Source of the DNA: Treponema sp.
GTDB taxonomy: Bacteria; Spirochaetota; Spirochaetia; Treponematales; Treponemataceae
Length of the DNA: 20,194 nt
Reading direction: 5' to 3'
Assembly (NCBI GenBank): GCA_024699205.1
Contig: JAILQA010000510.1
Coordinates: forward strand, 1-20,194
Part shown: positions 7,170-14,568 of the stretch, in pieces
How the letters are laid out: each line of letters begins with the position of its first letter
How positions within the stretch are numbered: the first letter of the stretch is position 1
The notes under the pieces: model-generated
The model's input: the letters and a program-made list of their open reading frames with translations, nothing else
What the model was told of the DNA's origin: nothing
Database searches by the model: none
Program-made: the position numbers and the translations under genes

Positions 7170-8672
7170 TTATTCCGCAGCCTGTTTTGAAGCGTCTATT
7201 GCAGAATCTTCTACAGCTTCCTGAAGTTCCTTCAAGGTTTTTGTATTTTTAATTAAAGCGTCAAAATCCTTGCTTTTTACAATTTTTAATGCTTCATTAA
7301 GCTGCAAATCAAAATCCAAATCATAAAGAACATTTGCTTTAGTTCTCTGAACCTGAATACGAATCATTCTTCGCAGCAAACGCAAATCCAGCGGATATTC
7401 TTTTGCGATTTTCTCGGCTTCAAGAGCGATTGCCCCTTCACTCAAATTTGGATTTTTTTCTACAAGAGTTGGAATAAGATTTGAATTTACTAATTTTACG
7501 TAAATTTCTTCTTCCTCTGGAGTCATTTTTTCAAGATTTTTGATTTCCAAATCAGGCGGAATACCAATTTTATCAATATTTACATCACTTGGCGTATAAT
7601 AACGGGCCATTGTGATTTTCATTCCATCAATATTGCTCAATGGAATTACCTGCTGAACCGAACCTTTTCCGTAAGTGCGCTCACCAACAAGATAAGCCAG
7701 ATGATAATCCTTCAAAGCCCCGGAAAGAATCTCGGAAGCACTTGCTGAACCACGGTTTATAAGAACTACAATCGGAAGGTTCTTTTTTACAGTTGTTTTT
7801 GCTGCGGTCGAAGTAAATTCCTGATTTTCAAAAGCAAGTCGGCTCTTGGTAGAAACAATCACACCTTCATCAATAAATTTATCTGCAACATCAGCAACAC
7901 TTGTTATAAGGCCGCCCGGATTATCGCGCAAGTCAATAATCATTCCTGTGTAATTATTTTCTTCAAAGAAATTGAGCGCGTCCTGCAAGCGGTTAGGCGT
8001 CTCAGGAGTAAATTCAATCAGTCTAACATAACCAATCGAACTGTCTTCAATCATTCCATATTTTGCCGTTGGAACTTCAATCAGCGCGCGAATGATTTTT
8101 ACATCAAAACGCATGTTTGTACCGCGAAGAATAGAGAGAGTGACAGGCTTACCAACTTGGCCGCGAAGTTTTCCCAAAGCTTCGTTCATGGTAAGGTCTG
8201 GAGTTGGAGTTCCGTCAATCGCAACAATATAATCTCCCGCCTGAATACCGGCTTTTGCGCCTGGAGTGTCTTCCATTGGGGAAGCGACTTCTACATAAGC
8301 AGGTTTTTCTGGAGTAGATTCAAGAGCCTTTGTTATAGAAAGACCAATACCACCAAAAGCACCCGCAGTAGTATCATTCAAATCACGCATTGCATTAGGG
8401 TCAAGATAAAGCGTATAAGGATCGCCAATCGAATCCAGCATACCTTTAATTGCGCCTTCATACAAAATCTTTGGATCAATTTCATCAACATAATTCTGTA
8501 AAACAAAATCAAAAACAGAATTAAGTTTTTTCATATATTGAAAGGCAGAAGCTTTTTCATCCTGCCTGGAAGCTGCAAAACAAGATGAATTGAAAAAAAG
8601 TGTAATAGCTACAGTTGAAACGAGAAAAAGTCTCTTTTTGAATGAAATTTTAAATCTATTCATAGCGCTCAT
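7170..8672 (-). CDS. S41-family carboxyl-terminal processing protease (CtpA/Prc type)
   Basis: A 500-residue exported serine protease. Basic residues 12-14 and a hydrophobic stretch to about residue 33 form a Sec signal peptide, with likely cleavage after CFA. The N-terminal helical domain runs to about 100, then a PDZ domain (GGIGLSI near 107-113, AGIQAGDYIVAIDG near 141-154). The S41 catalytic core follows: LRDNPGGL (248-255), catalytic Ser311 in GSASASEIL and catalytic Lys336 in GERTYGKGSVQ, 25 residues apart as in known CtpA/CtpB enzymes. A C-terminal helical region completes it. Such proteases trim or degrade periplasmic proteins from their C-terminus. The ATG at 8672 has AGGGAG about 9 nt upstream; a second ATG is at 8663. 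It heads the minus-strand run ctpA-rsmE-wecG-like-AAA+. Confidence 0.95.
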   Translation of the reverse strand: MSAMNRFKISFKKRLFLVSTVAITLFFNSSCFAASRQDEKASAFQYMKKLNSVFDFVLQNYVDEIDPKILYEGAIKGMLDSIGDPYTLYLDPNAMRDLNDTTAGAFGGIGLSITKALESTPEKPAYVEVASPMEDTPGAKAGIQAGDYIVAIDGTPTPDLTMNEALGKLRGQVGKPVTLSILRGTNMRFDVKIIRALIEVPTAKYGMIEDSSIGYVRLIEFTPETPNRLQDALNFFEENNYTGMIIDLRDNPGGLITSVADVADKFIDEGVIVSTKSRLAFENQEFTSTAAKTTVKKNLPIVVLINRGSASASEILSGALKDYHLAYLVGERTYGKGSVQQVIPLSNIDGMKITMARYYTPSDVNIDKIGIPPDLEIKNLEKMTPEEEEIYVKLVNSNLIPTLVEKNPNLSEGAIALEAEKIAKEYPLDLRLLRRMIRIQVQRTKANVLYDLDFDLQLNEALKIVKSKDFDALIKNTKTLKELQEAVEDSAIDASKQAAE

Positions 8673-8707
8673 TTTACTTCACTCCCTTTAAAAAATCTAC
8701 TATTGAT

Positions 8708-8722
8708 TGTATAATTAAACTT
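8708..8722 (+). promoter_or_regulatory. -10 box and leaderless start of the MinD/ParA gene, overlapping a possible divergent -10
   Basis: TATAAT at 8710-8715 ends 7 nt before the ATG at 8723. Transcription would then begin at or next to the ATG, and no Shine-Dalgarno site is present, so a leaderless mRNA is likely. On the opposite strand TATACA (8708-8713) could be the -10 for ctpA, so the two promoters would overlap back to back. No convincing -35 box is visible on the plus strand. Confidence 0.5.
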
Positions 8723-9871
8723 ATGGCACAGATAATTCCAGTAGCAAGCGGAAAAGGCGGAGTTGGAAAGAGCCTTCTTTCTGCAAACTTAGCAATCGCC
8801 CTTGGACAACAGGGCAAACGGGTAGTATTAGTTGATTTGGATTTGGGAGCTTCAAACCTTCATCTTGTTATAGGACAACATCCTGGTTCAGCAAGTCTGG
8901 GTTCCTGGTTCACCGAAAAAACACAATTTAAAGACATCATTCAGCCAACTGATTATAAGAACGTAAGTTTTATAGCCGGCGACAGTCAGATTCCTGATTT
9001 GACCTCTCTCAAACATGCCCAGAAAATAAAACTCATACGCAACCTTAAAAATATTGATACGGATTATCTTATTCTTGACCTTGGAGCTGGAACCCATCAG
9101 TTTATTCTTGATATGTTCCTGCTTTCACCTCAGGGAATTATTGTTTCCGCACCGGCAGTTACAGCAACCCTGAACGGATATCTTTTCTTAAAAAATGCCG
9201 TTTTCCGCCTACTCTACACAACCTATAAAAAGAATACACCTGGCCGCGAGCTTTTGGACAATCTTAAAAAGAACTCTGTTTCAATGCAGAAGCTTTACAT
9301 TCCTCAGCTGGTTCAAGCTCTGGGACGTGTTGACCGCGAAAACACCCATCTTTTTATTACAAGAATGCAGCAATTCAGACCTCGCCTTGTAATGAATATG
9401 ATTGAAAATCCAAACGATGCCAACAAAGCCCAGCGAATCAAAACTTCCTGCAACCAGTACCTTGGTCTTGAAGTTGATTTCCTTGGAATTATGTACCGCG
9501 ATATGCTTCAGGATAAGGCCCTTGCCTCCCAGTTGCCTCTGGTTGTTTACAAACCACAGTCAGTTCTCGGTCAAGCCGTTTACAGAATTGCAGACAAAGT
9601 TATAGAAACTCCACCACGCACCTTTGATGCTGACTTTAATCCGGAAGATTTCAACAACGACACCTTTATCTCTGCCGAAGAAGAAGCCAATAACGATTAC
9701 GATTTCAAGCTTTCCGGAATTGATGATTTAGTTGCTGGCGGTGAACTTTCCATTGGTGAACTTGCAGAAATGATTAAAACCCAGCAGTATGAACTGGTTC
9801 AACTCAAAAAGGAAAACCAGCTTCTAAAGGCAAAAATTATTAAAGCCGCCGCAATGGGCTTCAAAGTCTAA
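8723..9871 (+). CDS. MinD/ParA-family P-loop ATPase (FlhG/YlxH-like) with coiled-coil tail
   Basis: A 382-residue ATPase with the deviant Walker A motif KGGVGKS (11-17), which marks the MinD/ParA/FlhG family, VDLDLGASN (37-45) as switch I, and LILDLGAG (116-123) as the Walker B-like switch II. Such proteins dimerise with ATP and organise cellular structures such as flagella, chromosomes or division sites. After the ATPase core (to about 295) there is an acidic linker (about 300-330, rich in Asp, Asn and Glu) and a predicted coiled coil (about 345-376, EMIKTQQYELVQLKKENQLL). FlhG proteins usually sit next to flhF; no flagellar gene is in this window, so the exact role is open. It starts with a likely leaderless ATG and lies divergent to ctpA, 50 bp away. 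Confidence 0.85.
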   Translation: MAQIIPVASGKGGVGKSLLSANLAIALGQQGKRVVLVDLDLGASNLHLVIGQHPGSASLGSWFTEKTQFKDIIQPTDYKNVSFIAGDSQIPDLTSLKHAQKIKLIRNLKNIDTDYLILDLGAGTHQFILDMFLLSPQGIIVSAPAVTATLNGYLFLKNAVFRLLYTTYKKNTPGRELLDNLKKNSVSMQKLYIPQLVQALGRVDRENTHLFITRMQQFRPRLVMNMIENPNDANKAQRIKTSCNQYLGLEVDFLGIMYRDMLQDKALASQLPLVVYKPQSVLGQAVYRIADKVIETPPRTFDADFNPEDFNNDTFISAEEEANNDYDFKLSGIDDLVAGGELSIGELAEMIKTQQYELVQLKKENQLLKAKIIKAAAMGFKV

Positions 9872-9878
9872 TAAGCAG

Positions 9879-9952
9879 AAAGCAGCTGATCACAGCTATT
9901 TTGAAATACATTGATTCCAGCTGCTTTTGCAGTTTGTAAAACAAACTGCAAA
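9879..9952 (+). promoter_or_regulatory. Two adjoining inverted repeats between the ATPase gene and lgt
   Basis: First repeat: AAAGCAGCTG (9879-9888) with CAGCTGCTTT (9918-9927), 10 bp with a 29-nt loop. Second repeat: TTTGCAGTTTGT (9926-9937) with ACAAACTGCAAA (9941-9952), 12 perfect base pairs around an AAA loop. The arms overlap by two bases, so the full stems compete slightly. Neither is followed by a long T-run, so termination would be weak. They may reduce read-through from the ATPase gene or protect the mRNA end. Confidence 0.5.
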
Positions 9953-9998
9953 TTGATACTAAAAACAGCTGAAAATTGCTATACATTAGGAGAAAAAG

Positions 9999-10994
9999 AT
10001 GTTTTTATATATTAACTATCCGTCCTGGATTCACCCAGAGATTTTTCCAGGCGTAAAGTTTTTAGGACTTTTGCGCTGGTACGGTCTTATGTACGCCGTA
10101 GCCTTTGGAGTTGCATATTTTATTTTACGTAAAGTTGCAAACGAAGGCGCGCTTGATACAGATACATACAAAATCACCGAAGATGACTTGTTCGGCTTTT
10201 TAGCAACAGGTATTTTGTGGCTCCTGATTGGCGCCCGCGTCGGTTCAACCTTAATTTACGATACATCCGGATTATACTGGCGACGACCATGGCTGATTTT
10301 CTGGCCTTTCCAAAATGGACACTTTACAGGCTTTGTAGGAATGTCGTATCACGGCGGCTTTATCGGTGGATTACTGGGAATGATTATCTGGTGCAAAAGA
10401 CACAAACAATCACCTGCAAAATGGATAGATGCAATGGTTTGTGCAATTCCGCTGGGATACATTTTTGGAAGACTCGGTAACTTTATGAACGGTGAACTCT
10501 ACGGAAGAATCACAAGTATGCCATGGGGAATTGTTTTCCCAGGAGCAGAAAAGTTTTCTTCTTCTCTGCCATGGGTTCAGGCTTTTGCAGAAAAAATTGG
10601 AATGGACATTTCATCAATAAGAATGGTAAATCTTCCCCGCCATCCAAGTCAGCTGTACGAGTCATTTTTTGAAGGATTAGTTTTGTGGCTTGTAATCTGG
10701 TTCTGTCGCAAGCACAAAAAGTTTGACGGAATGTTAGCCTGCATTTACACCGGCGGTTATGGTTTTGTACGCTTTTTTATTGAATATTTCCGCGAACCTG
10801 ATGCAGATTTAGGCTTTAGAATTGGTGATAAAAGTGCCAACGTCTACGAAAATGTTTCTCTCCTGAACTTCTCCACCGGCCAAATCCTCTGCTTCCTTAT
10901 GATGGTAGGCTCCCTCATCACCGCAATACTGTTATACCGAAAGTCAAAGAAGACAACAGAAAATACAACTAAAACAGATAAAAAGATTAAATAA
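9999..10994 (+). CDS. lgt: Prolipoprotein diacylglyceryl transferase Lgt
   Basis: Lgt moves a diacylglyceryl group from phosphatidylglycerol to the lipobox cysteine of prolipoproteins, the first step of lipoprotein maturation in the inner membrane. The 331-residue protein has about seven hydrophobic segments. It shows the Lgt signature GRLGNFMNGELYG (157-169), including the essential Arg158, Asn161 and Glu166. It also has a YHGG motif with His118, RHPSQLYE (214-221), and Arg258 in GFVRFFIEYFREPD, matching the catalytic Arg of the E. coli enzyme. A strong AGGAG lies 6 nt before the ATG. It is 127 bp downstream of the ATPase gene and convergent with a predicted lipoprotein gene (LivJ type), a likely substrate among many. 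Confidence 0.97.
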   Translation: MFLYINYPSWIHPEIFPGVKFLGLLRWYGLMYAVAFGVAYFILRKVANEGALDTDTYKITEDDLFGFLATGILWLLIGARVGSTLIYDTSGLYWRRPWLIFWPFQNGHFTGFVGMSYHGGFIGGLLGMIIWCKRHKQSPAKWIDAMVCAIPLGYIFGRLGNFMNGELYGRITSMPWGIVFPGAEKFSSSLPWVQAFAEKIGMDISSIRMVNLPRHPSQLYESFFEGLVLWLVIWFCRKHKKFDGMLACIYTGGYGFVRFFIEYFREPDADLGFRIGDKSANVYENVSLLNFSTGQILCFLMMVGSLITAILLYRKSKKTTENTTKTDKKIK

Positions 10995-11008
10995 TTTTAA
11001 GTACCAAT

Positions 11009-11161
11009 AAAAAAAGATGTGCGTAGTGGAATTGGGACTTAAAAATCGCTTGAAAGCCGAATACTAATTCAGCCCCTGGCTGAATTAGTATGTCAATCTT
11101 TTCCTTGCGGCTTTCACCGCGATTTTTACAGGCACAATTTCACGTCAGCACATCTTTTTTT
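11009..11161. terminator. Long imperfect hairpin (about 150 nt) between convergent genes, probable bidirectional terminator
   Basis: Four nested perfect stems are visible: AAAAAAAGATGTGC (11009-11022) with GCACATCTTTTTTT (11148-11161); AAAAATCGC (11041-11049) with GCGATTTTT (11119-11127); GAAAGCCG (11052-11059) with CGGCTTTC (11108-11115); and ATACTAATTCAGCC (11061-11074) with GGCTGAATTAGTAT (11078-11091) around a CCT loop. A weaker stem GTGGAATTG/CAATTTCAC, with one G-U pair, joins the outer and middle parts. The outer stem has A-runs and T-runs on both sides, so it can end transcripts from lgt and from the LivJ gene. The size is far beyond a normal terminator. It could also be a structured RNA or a miniature inverted-repeat element. 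Confidence 0.75.
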
Positions 11162-11187
11162 TAAAGTATGTACCAATTATTTAATTG

Positions 11188-12342
11188 TTATGGATTTACA
11201 GTTGTCTTATAAGCTGTAGCAAGTTTTCCGTCTTTTTTAATCATTTCAAGCATTACAGCAGATTTAATTGGATTGTGTTTAGCATCGAAAGTAAGATGAC
11301 CTGTTACATAGTCACCTTCGTTTTCTTCAAGAGCCTTGCGAACAGCTGCGATATCAGAATCACCACCTGCTTTTACAATAGCATCCTTCAGCATGTAAAC
11401 TGAATCATATCCAAGAGCAGCAAAAGAAGTTGGTTCACGATTAAACTTGTTCTTAAAGTTTGTAACATATTTTACTACAGCAGCATCAGTAGAGTCAGCA
11501 GCATAGTGATTTGAATAGAAACCGTTCAAAACTTCGTCGCCAGCATTTTCTGTAAGACCATCCCAACCGTCAGCACCAACAAAAGGAACTGTAATTCCCT
11601 GTGCTCTAAGCTGCTTTGCAATCAAAGCAACAGTTGCATAATAATCAGGAAGATAAATTACATCTGGATTCTGGTTCTTAATCTTTGTAATCTGGGCGTT
11701 GAAGTCTTTTTCACCAGTTGAATAAGATTCTTTTGCTACAACTTTTCCACCAAGACGGGTGAACTCTTTTTCAAAGTTTTCTGTAAGACCAACTGAATAG
11801 TCGTTTCCAATATCATAAAGAATAGCAGCATTCTTTGCTCTCAAAGTTTCAGCAGAGAACTTTCCACCAACTGTACCCTGGAATGGATCAATAAAGCAGG
11901 CACGGAAAACAAAAGGATTTGTTTTTCCACTGTCATCAATTGTGATGTTTTCTGCAGTTGCAGCAGGAGCCATCTGAATAACTTTCATAGCCTGAGACTG
12001 TTCTGTGATAGCTTTTGTACAACCAGAAGTCAATGAACCAACGATAATCTTACATTTATCCTGAACTGTCAATTTTTTGAATGCAGAAACTGTCTTTGCA
12101 GGATCGCCTTCATCATCTTCAGTAATAAGTTCAATTAATTTGCCATTAATACCACCAGCGGCATTAATTTCATCAACAGCAAGCTGAGCACCATCTCTTG
12201 CTTCTACACCATAAACTGCAACAGCACCAGACAAAGGTCCGATTGAACCAATTTTAATTGTAGCAGCTTTCTTTGAACTGCAAGATGTGAGCGCAAAAAC
12301 TGTCAAAACCAATGCAGCAACAACACTTAAAGATTTTTTCAT
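11188..12342 (-). CDS. ABC transporter substrate-binding lipoprotein, branched-chain amino acid (LivJ/LivK) family
   Basis: A 384-residue type I periplasmic binding protein of the Leu/Ile/Val-binding family. The signal peptide ends in a lipobox LTSC with lipidated Cys21. The mature domain begins IKIGSIGPLSGAVAVYG (29-45), typical of the family, followed by GAQLAVDEINAAGGING and IVGSLTSGCTKAI, and later PDVIYLPDYYATVALIAKQ in the second lobe. Such lipoproteins capture an amino acid or related amide and pass it to a LivHM-type permease. No permease or ATPase genes lie in this window, so the gene is solitary here. GGAGG lies about 8 nt before the ATG, and a good sigma-70 promoter is upstream. 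The ligand cannot be told from the sequence by eye. Confidence 0.93.
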   Translation of the reverse strand: MKKSLSVVAALVLTVFALTSCSSKKAATIKIGSIGPLSGAVAVYGVEARDGAQLAVDEINAAGGINGKLIELITEDDEGDPAKTVSAFKKLTVQDKCKIIVGSLTSGCTKAITEQSQAMKVIQMAPAATAENITIDDSGKTNPFVFRACFIDPFQGTVGGKFSAETLRAKNAAILYDIGNDYSVGLTENFEKEFTRLGGKVVAKESYSTGEKDFNAQITKIKNQNPDVIYLPDYYATVALIAKQLRAQGITVPFVGADGWDGLTENAGDEVLNGFYSNHYAADSTDAAVVKYVTNFKNKFNREPTSFAALGYDSVYMLKDAIVKAGGDSDIAAVRKALEENEGDYVTGHLTFDAKHNPIKSAVMLEMIKKDGKLATAYKTTVNP

Positions 12343-12362
12343 AAAAATAACCTCCAGATAAA

Positions 12363-12391
12363 AATATACAGATTTTTTCAGGCGGTGTAAA
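12363..12391 (-). promoter_or_regulatory. Sigma-70-type promoter of the LivJ-type gene
   Basis: On the minus strand TTTACA (12386-12391) and TATATT (12363-12368) are separated by exactly 17 bp. The leader would be about 15-20 nt and carries the GGAGG site. It lies directly next to the divergent plus-strand promoter. Confidence 0.65.
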
Positions 12392-12420
12392 TTGGGAATT
12401 GTAAAGTTTTTTCTTATATA
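12392..12420 (+). promoter_or_regulatory. Sigma-70-type promoter of the gene starting at 12448
   Basis: TTGGGA (12392-12397) and TATATA (12415-12420) are separated by 17 bp. Transcription would start near 12427, leaving a leader of about 20 nt with an AAAGGA ribosome site before the ATG. The -35 boxes of the two divergent genes are adjacent (12386-12391 and 12392-12397), so a bound regulator could affect both. Confidence 0.6.
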
Positions 12421-12447
12421 AACCGATGATAAAAAAAGGATAATACT

Positions 12448-13329
12448 ATGAAAAACACAATTAAACGTTCGTTAACATACAGCATTTTTGCTTTAGGATG
12501 TATTTTCGCTTTCGCAACTTGTCAGCTTGTAGAAATAACCGAAAACGCTAAAATTACATGCCCGGATTTAAACCAAAACCCTTCAGGTACAGGTATCATA
12601 GTTACACTTAAGAACTCAATTCAGGATATAGAATATATAAACGTTTACCGCCAAGAAGTAACTGGATATCCAAATGAATCAGATTCAACATTCCCGATTG
12701 AAAATATCGGACTTGTTTTCCCTTCAAAAAATAATACAACTTTTGTTTATCCTGATGACTATATTTGTAAAAACAAAATCTATCGTTATTATGTGCGACT
12801 TTATGATAAACAGGAAGGCTACACGCTTTCAAACTGGACAGCCGGAATGACACCACAAAATGGATATAACGATCCCGAAACTTTAAAATATTCAAAAGGT
12901 ACAAACACAAAATTAATTTACAACTCTAACGATAAAAAACTTACAATCAGTGGTCCGATTGTTGCACCATCGGCAATCGATAATTTTGATGAAAAGTTTA
13001 AGCCTGCTTTGGTTTTCTCTTGTAAAAACGGAACACAGGCAGTTACATTTATTTCCGATACTGAAAATCAGACTCCAATTCATGACGGAAACGAAATCCA
13101 TCTTCTGGAAATCCTTCCTTCAACCTTCTTTAATACAGATTTGGAAATTAAAGGACTTGTTGCGCAGTTTGAAAAATTTGGTGACGATGATGACCTTCAG
13201 CGCGTTGTATGGACAGAACTTCTCTCAATTCCTGTATACGACACAGATAACAGACCAATCGCAAATAACAAAATCGTTATTGAAGTTAAATACGGCGCCC
13301 AGGGCTACGATTTTTCGTCATCTTTGTAA
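12448..13329 (+). CDS. Exported protein of unknown function, possible lipoprotein
   Basis: I do not recognise this 293-residue protein. Residues 1-25 form a signal sequence (basic residues to 7, hydrophobic 11-24). Two cysteines could be lipidated under the relaxed spirochaete lipobox: Cys18 (ALGC) or Cys25 (FATC); neither is canonical. The mature part has many short beta-rich stretches, with IYRYYVRLYD near 111-120 and IEYINVYRQEV near 57-67, similar in rhythm to a fibronectin-III-like fold; this is only a suggestion. It is transcribed divergently from the LivJ-type gene and is followed after 78 bp by the THUMP methyltransferase gene, which has its own promoter. A surface or periplasmic location is likely. 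Confidence 0.75.
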   Translation: MKNTIKRSLTYSIFALGCIFAFATCQLVEITENAKITCPDLNQNPSGTGIIVTLKNSIQDIEYINVYRQEVTGYPNESDSTFPIENIGLVFPSKNNTTFVYPDDYICKNKIYRYYVRLYDKQEGYTLSNWTAGMTPQNGYNDPETLKYSKGTNTKLIYNSNDKKLTISGPIVAPSAIDNFDEKFKPALVFSCKNGTQAVTFISDTENQTPIHDGNEIHLLEILPSTFFNTDLEIKGLVAQFEKFGDDDDLQRVVWTELLSIPVYDTDNRPIANNKIVIEVKYGAQGYDFSSSL

Positions 13330-13372
13330 TTTTTCATAATTTTTGTATGCTTTTCAGCCCTTTTTCTCACAA

Positions 13373-13405
13373 TTGAACAATAATTGTTAAAATGTTAAAT
13401 TGTTC
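13373..13405 (+). promoter_or_regulatory. Promoter with inverted repeats before the methyltransferase-TetR pair, possible operator
   Basis: TTGAAC (13373-13378) and TAAATT (13396-13401) are separated by 17 bp, and the -10 box ends 6 nt before the ATG at 13408, so the mRNA would be leaderless. Two inverted repeats overlap this promoter: AACAAT-A-ATTGTT (13376-13388) and GAACAAT (13375-13381) with ATTGTTC (13399-13405). ATTGTT-type half-sites around the -35 and -10 could be an operator, perhaps for the TetR protein encoded second in the same transcript. Confidence 0.5.
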
Positions 13406-13407
13406 CA

Positions 13408-14568
13408 ATGAATACACTTGTTGCTCTCTGTGCCGTGGGTGCAGAAAAAGTCTTAGGCAATGAAATTAAACATTTAGGTTACAAGCTTTCCTCAAATGCG
13501 CCTGGTAGAGTTACTTTTTTGGGTGATGAAGCAGCTCTTTTTAAAGCAAACCTCTGCCTCAGAACTGCCGACCGCGTTTATCTTCAGCTTGCAGAATATG
13601 AAGCAAGAGATTTTGATCAGCTATTTGACGGAACCTACTCAATTCCCTGGCAGTTTTTTTTATACAAAGACTCAAAAATTGTCGTTGATAAAGTAAGAAC
13701 TTACAAATCTAAATTAAACTCTGAACATTCAGTTCAGGGCATAGTTCACAAAGCAATCTATTCAAAGCTTTGCGATACCTGGCACATGTCATCAATGCCC
13801 GAAAGCGGAAACCAGAATGACGTTCGCATTTATATTGACGAAGATAAAGTTTTAGTTTTGCTTGATTTGTCGGGTCTTCCGCTTCACAAACGAGGTTACC
13901 GTGTAGACGGCGGTCTTGCACCTTTGCGCGAAACTACAGCGGCCGTTCTTTTGCAGGAAATGCTCTGGAGGCGAAAAACCCCACTTCACGATCCTTTCTG
14001 CGGTTCGGGAACAATTCCAATCGAAGCTACCTTGTATGCCTTTAACGTAGCCCCTGGTTTTGGAAGAAGATTTGCGCTCGAAACCCTTGCAATTTACAAC
14101 GAAAAACTCGCTCAGACAATCCGCGATGAAGAAGCCGCTAAAATCCGTACGGACGTTGAAGTACGCATTACCGGTTCGGATGTTGACAGGGGAGCCGTTG
14201 AGAGGGCTAAGAAGAATGCCGAGTACGCTTGTGTCATGGCGGGACGGGCTTTAAAATCAATTGGAATAAGTGCCCATCTTCCGCGCCCAGATTTTGTTCA
14301 GTCAGATTTTGCAGATTTAGCTGCTCCTTACGAAAACGGACTGTTATTGTGTAATCCACCTTATGGTGAACGCCTTGGAGATGAAGAAGAAGCCGCCAAA
14401 TTGTATAAAAGAATGGATAGTCTCTGGCAGGATTTTCCGGGCTGGAGTATGGGAATCATAACTTCTCATCAATCTTTCCAGGAAAACTTTAATCACAAAG
14501 CAGACAAGACAATAAAATTAAAGGCTGGAAATCTTGATACAAGTTTCTATATTTACGGGAGAAAGTAA
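13408..14568 (+). CDS. THUMP-domain class I SAM-dependent RNA methyltransferase (RlmL/YpsC-like)
   Basis: A 386-residue RNA guanine-N2-type methyltransferase. Residues 1-60 form the N-terminal ferredoxin-like part. About 65-155 is a THUMP RNA-binding domain, ending in VLLDLSGLPLHKRGYR (150-165), a conserved link. The Rossmann methyltransferase domain follows, with DPFCGSGTIPIEA (195-207) as motif I, ITGSDVDRGAVERAKKNAE (254-272) as motif II, and the catalytic NPPYGERL (316-323). The family includes E. coli RlmL, which modifies 23S rRNA G2445, and B. subtilis YpsC. This protein lacks the second methyltransferase domain (RlmK) of the E. coli fusion. The target G2445 is an inference. Its last base overlaps the ATG of the TetR gene, so the two are coupled. 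Confidence 0.9.
   Translation: MNTLVALCAVGAEKVLGNEIKHLGYKLSSNAPGRVTFLGDEAALFKANLCLRTADRVYLQLAEYEARDFDQLFDGTYSIPWQFFLYKDSKIVVDKVRTYKSKLNSEHSVQGIVHKAIYSKLCDTWHMSSMPESGNQNDVRIYIDEDKVLVLLDLSGLPLHKRGYRVDGGLAPLRETTAAVLLQEMLWRRKTPLHDPFCGSGTIPIEATLYAFNVAPGFGRRFALETLAIYNEKLAQTIRDEEAAKIRTDVEVRITGSDVDRGAVERAKKNAEYACVMAGRALKSIGISAHLPRPDFVQSDFADLAAPYENGLLLCNPPYGERLGDEEEAAKLYKRMDSLWQDFPGWSMGIITSHQSFQENFNHKADKTIKLKAGNLDTSFYIYGRK

Noticed and set aside
9977..9985. TGCTATACA, an extended -10 match just before lgt
   Set aside because: The transcript would begin at about 9992 and lose most of the AGGAG ribosome site at 9988-9992, so it is unlikely to be the lgt promoter.
10995..11187. A tRNA gene or other known structured RNA in the gap after lgt
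   Set aside because: The long single hairpin does not fold as a cloverleaf and lacks tRNA consensus boxes. It is reported as a terminator-like hairpin instead.
12608..12910. A 100-codon minus-strand frame opposite the unknown exported protein gene
   Set aside because: It has no ribosome site. The plus-strand gene over it has a promoter, ribosome site and signal peptide.
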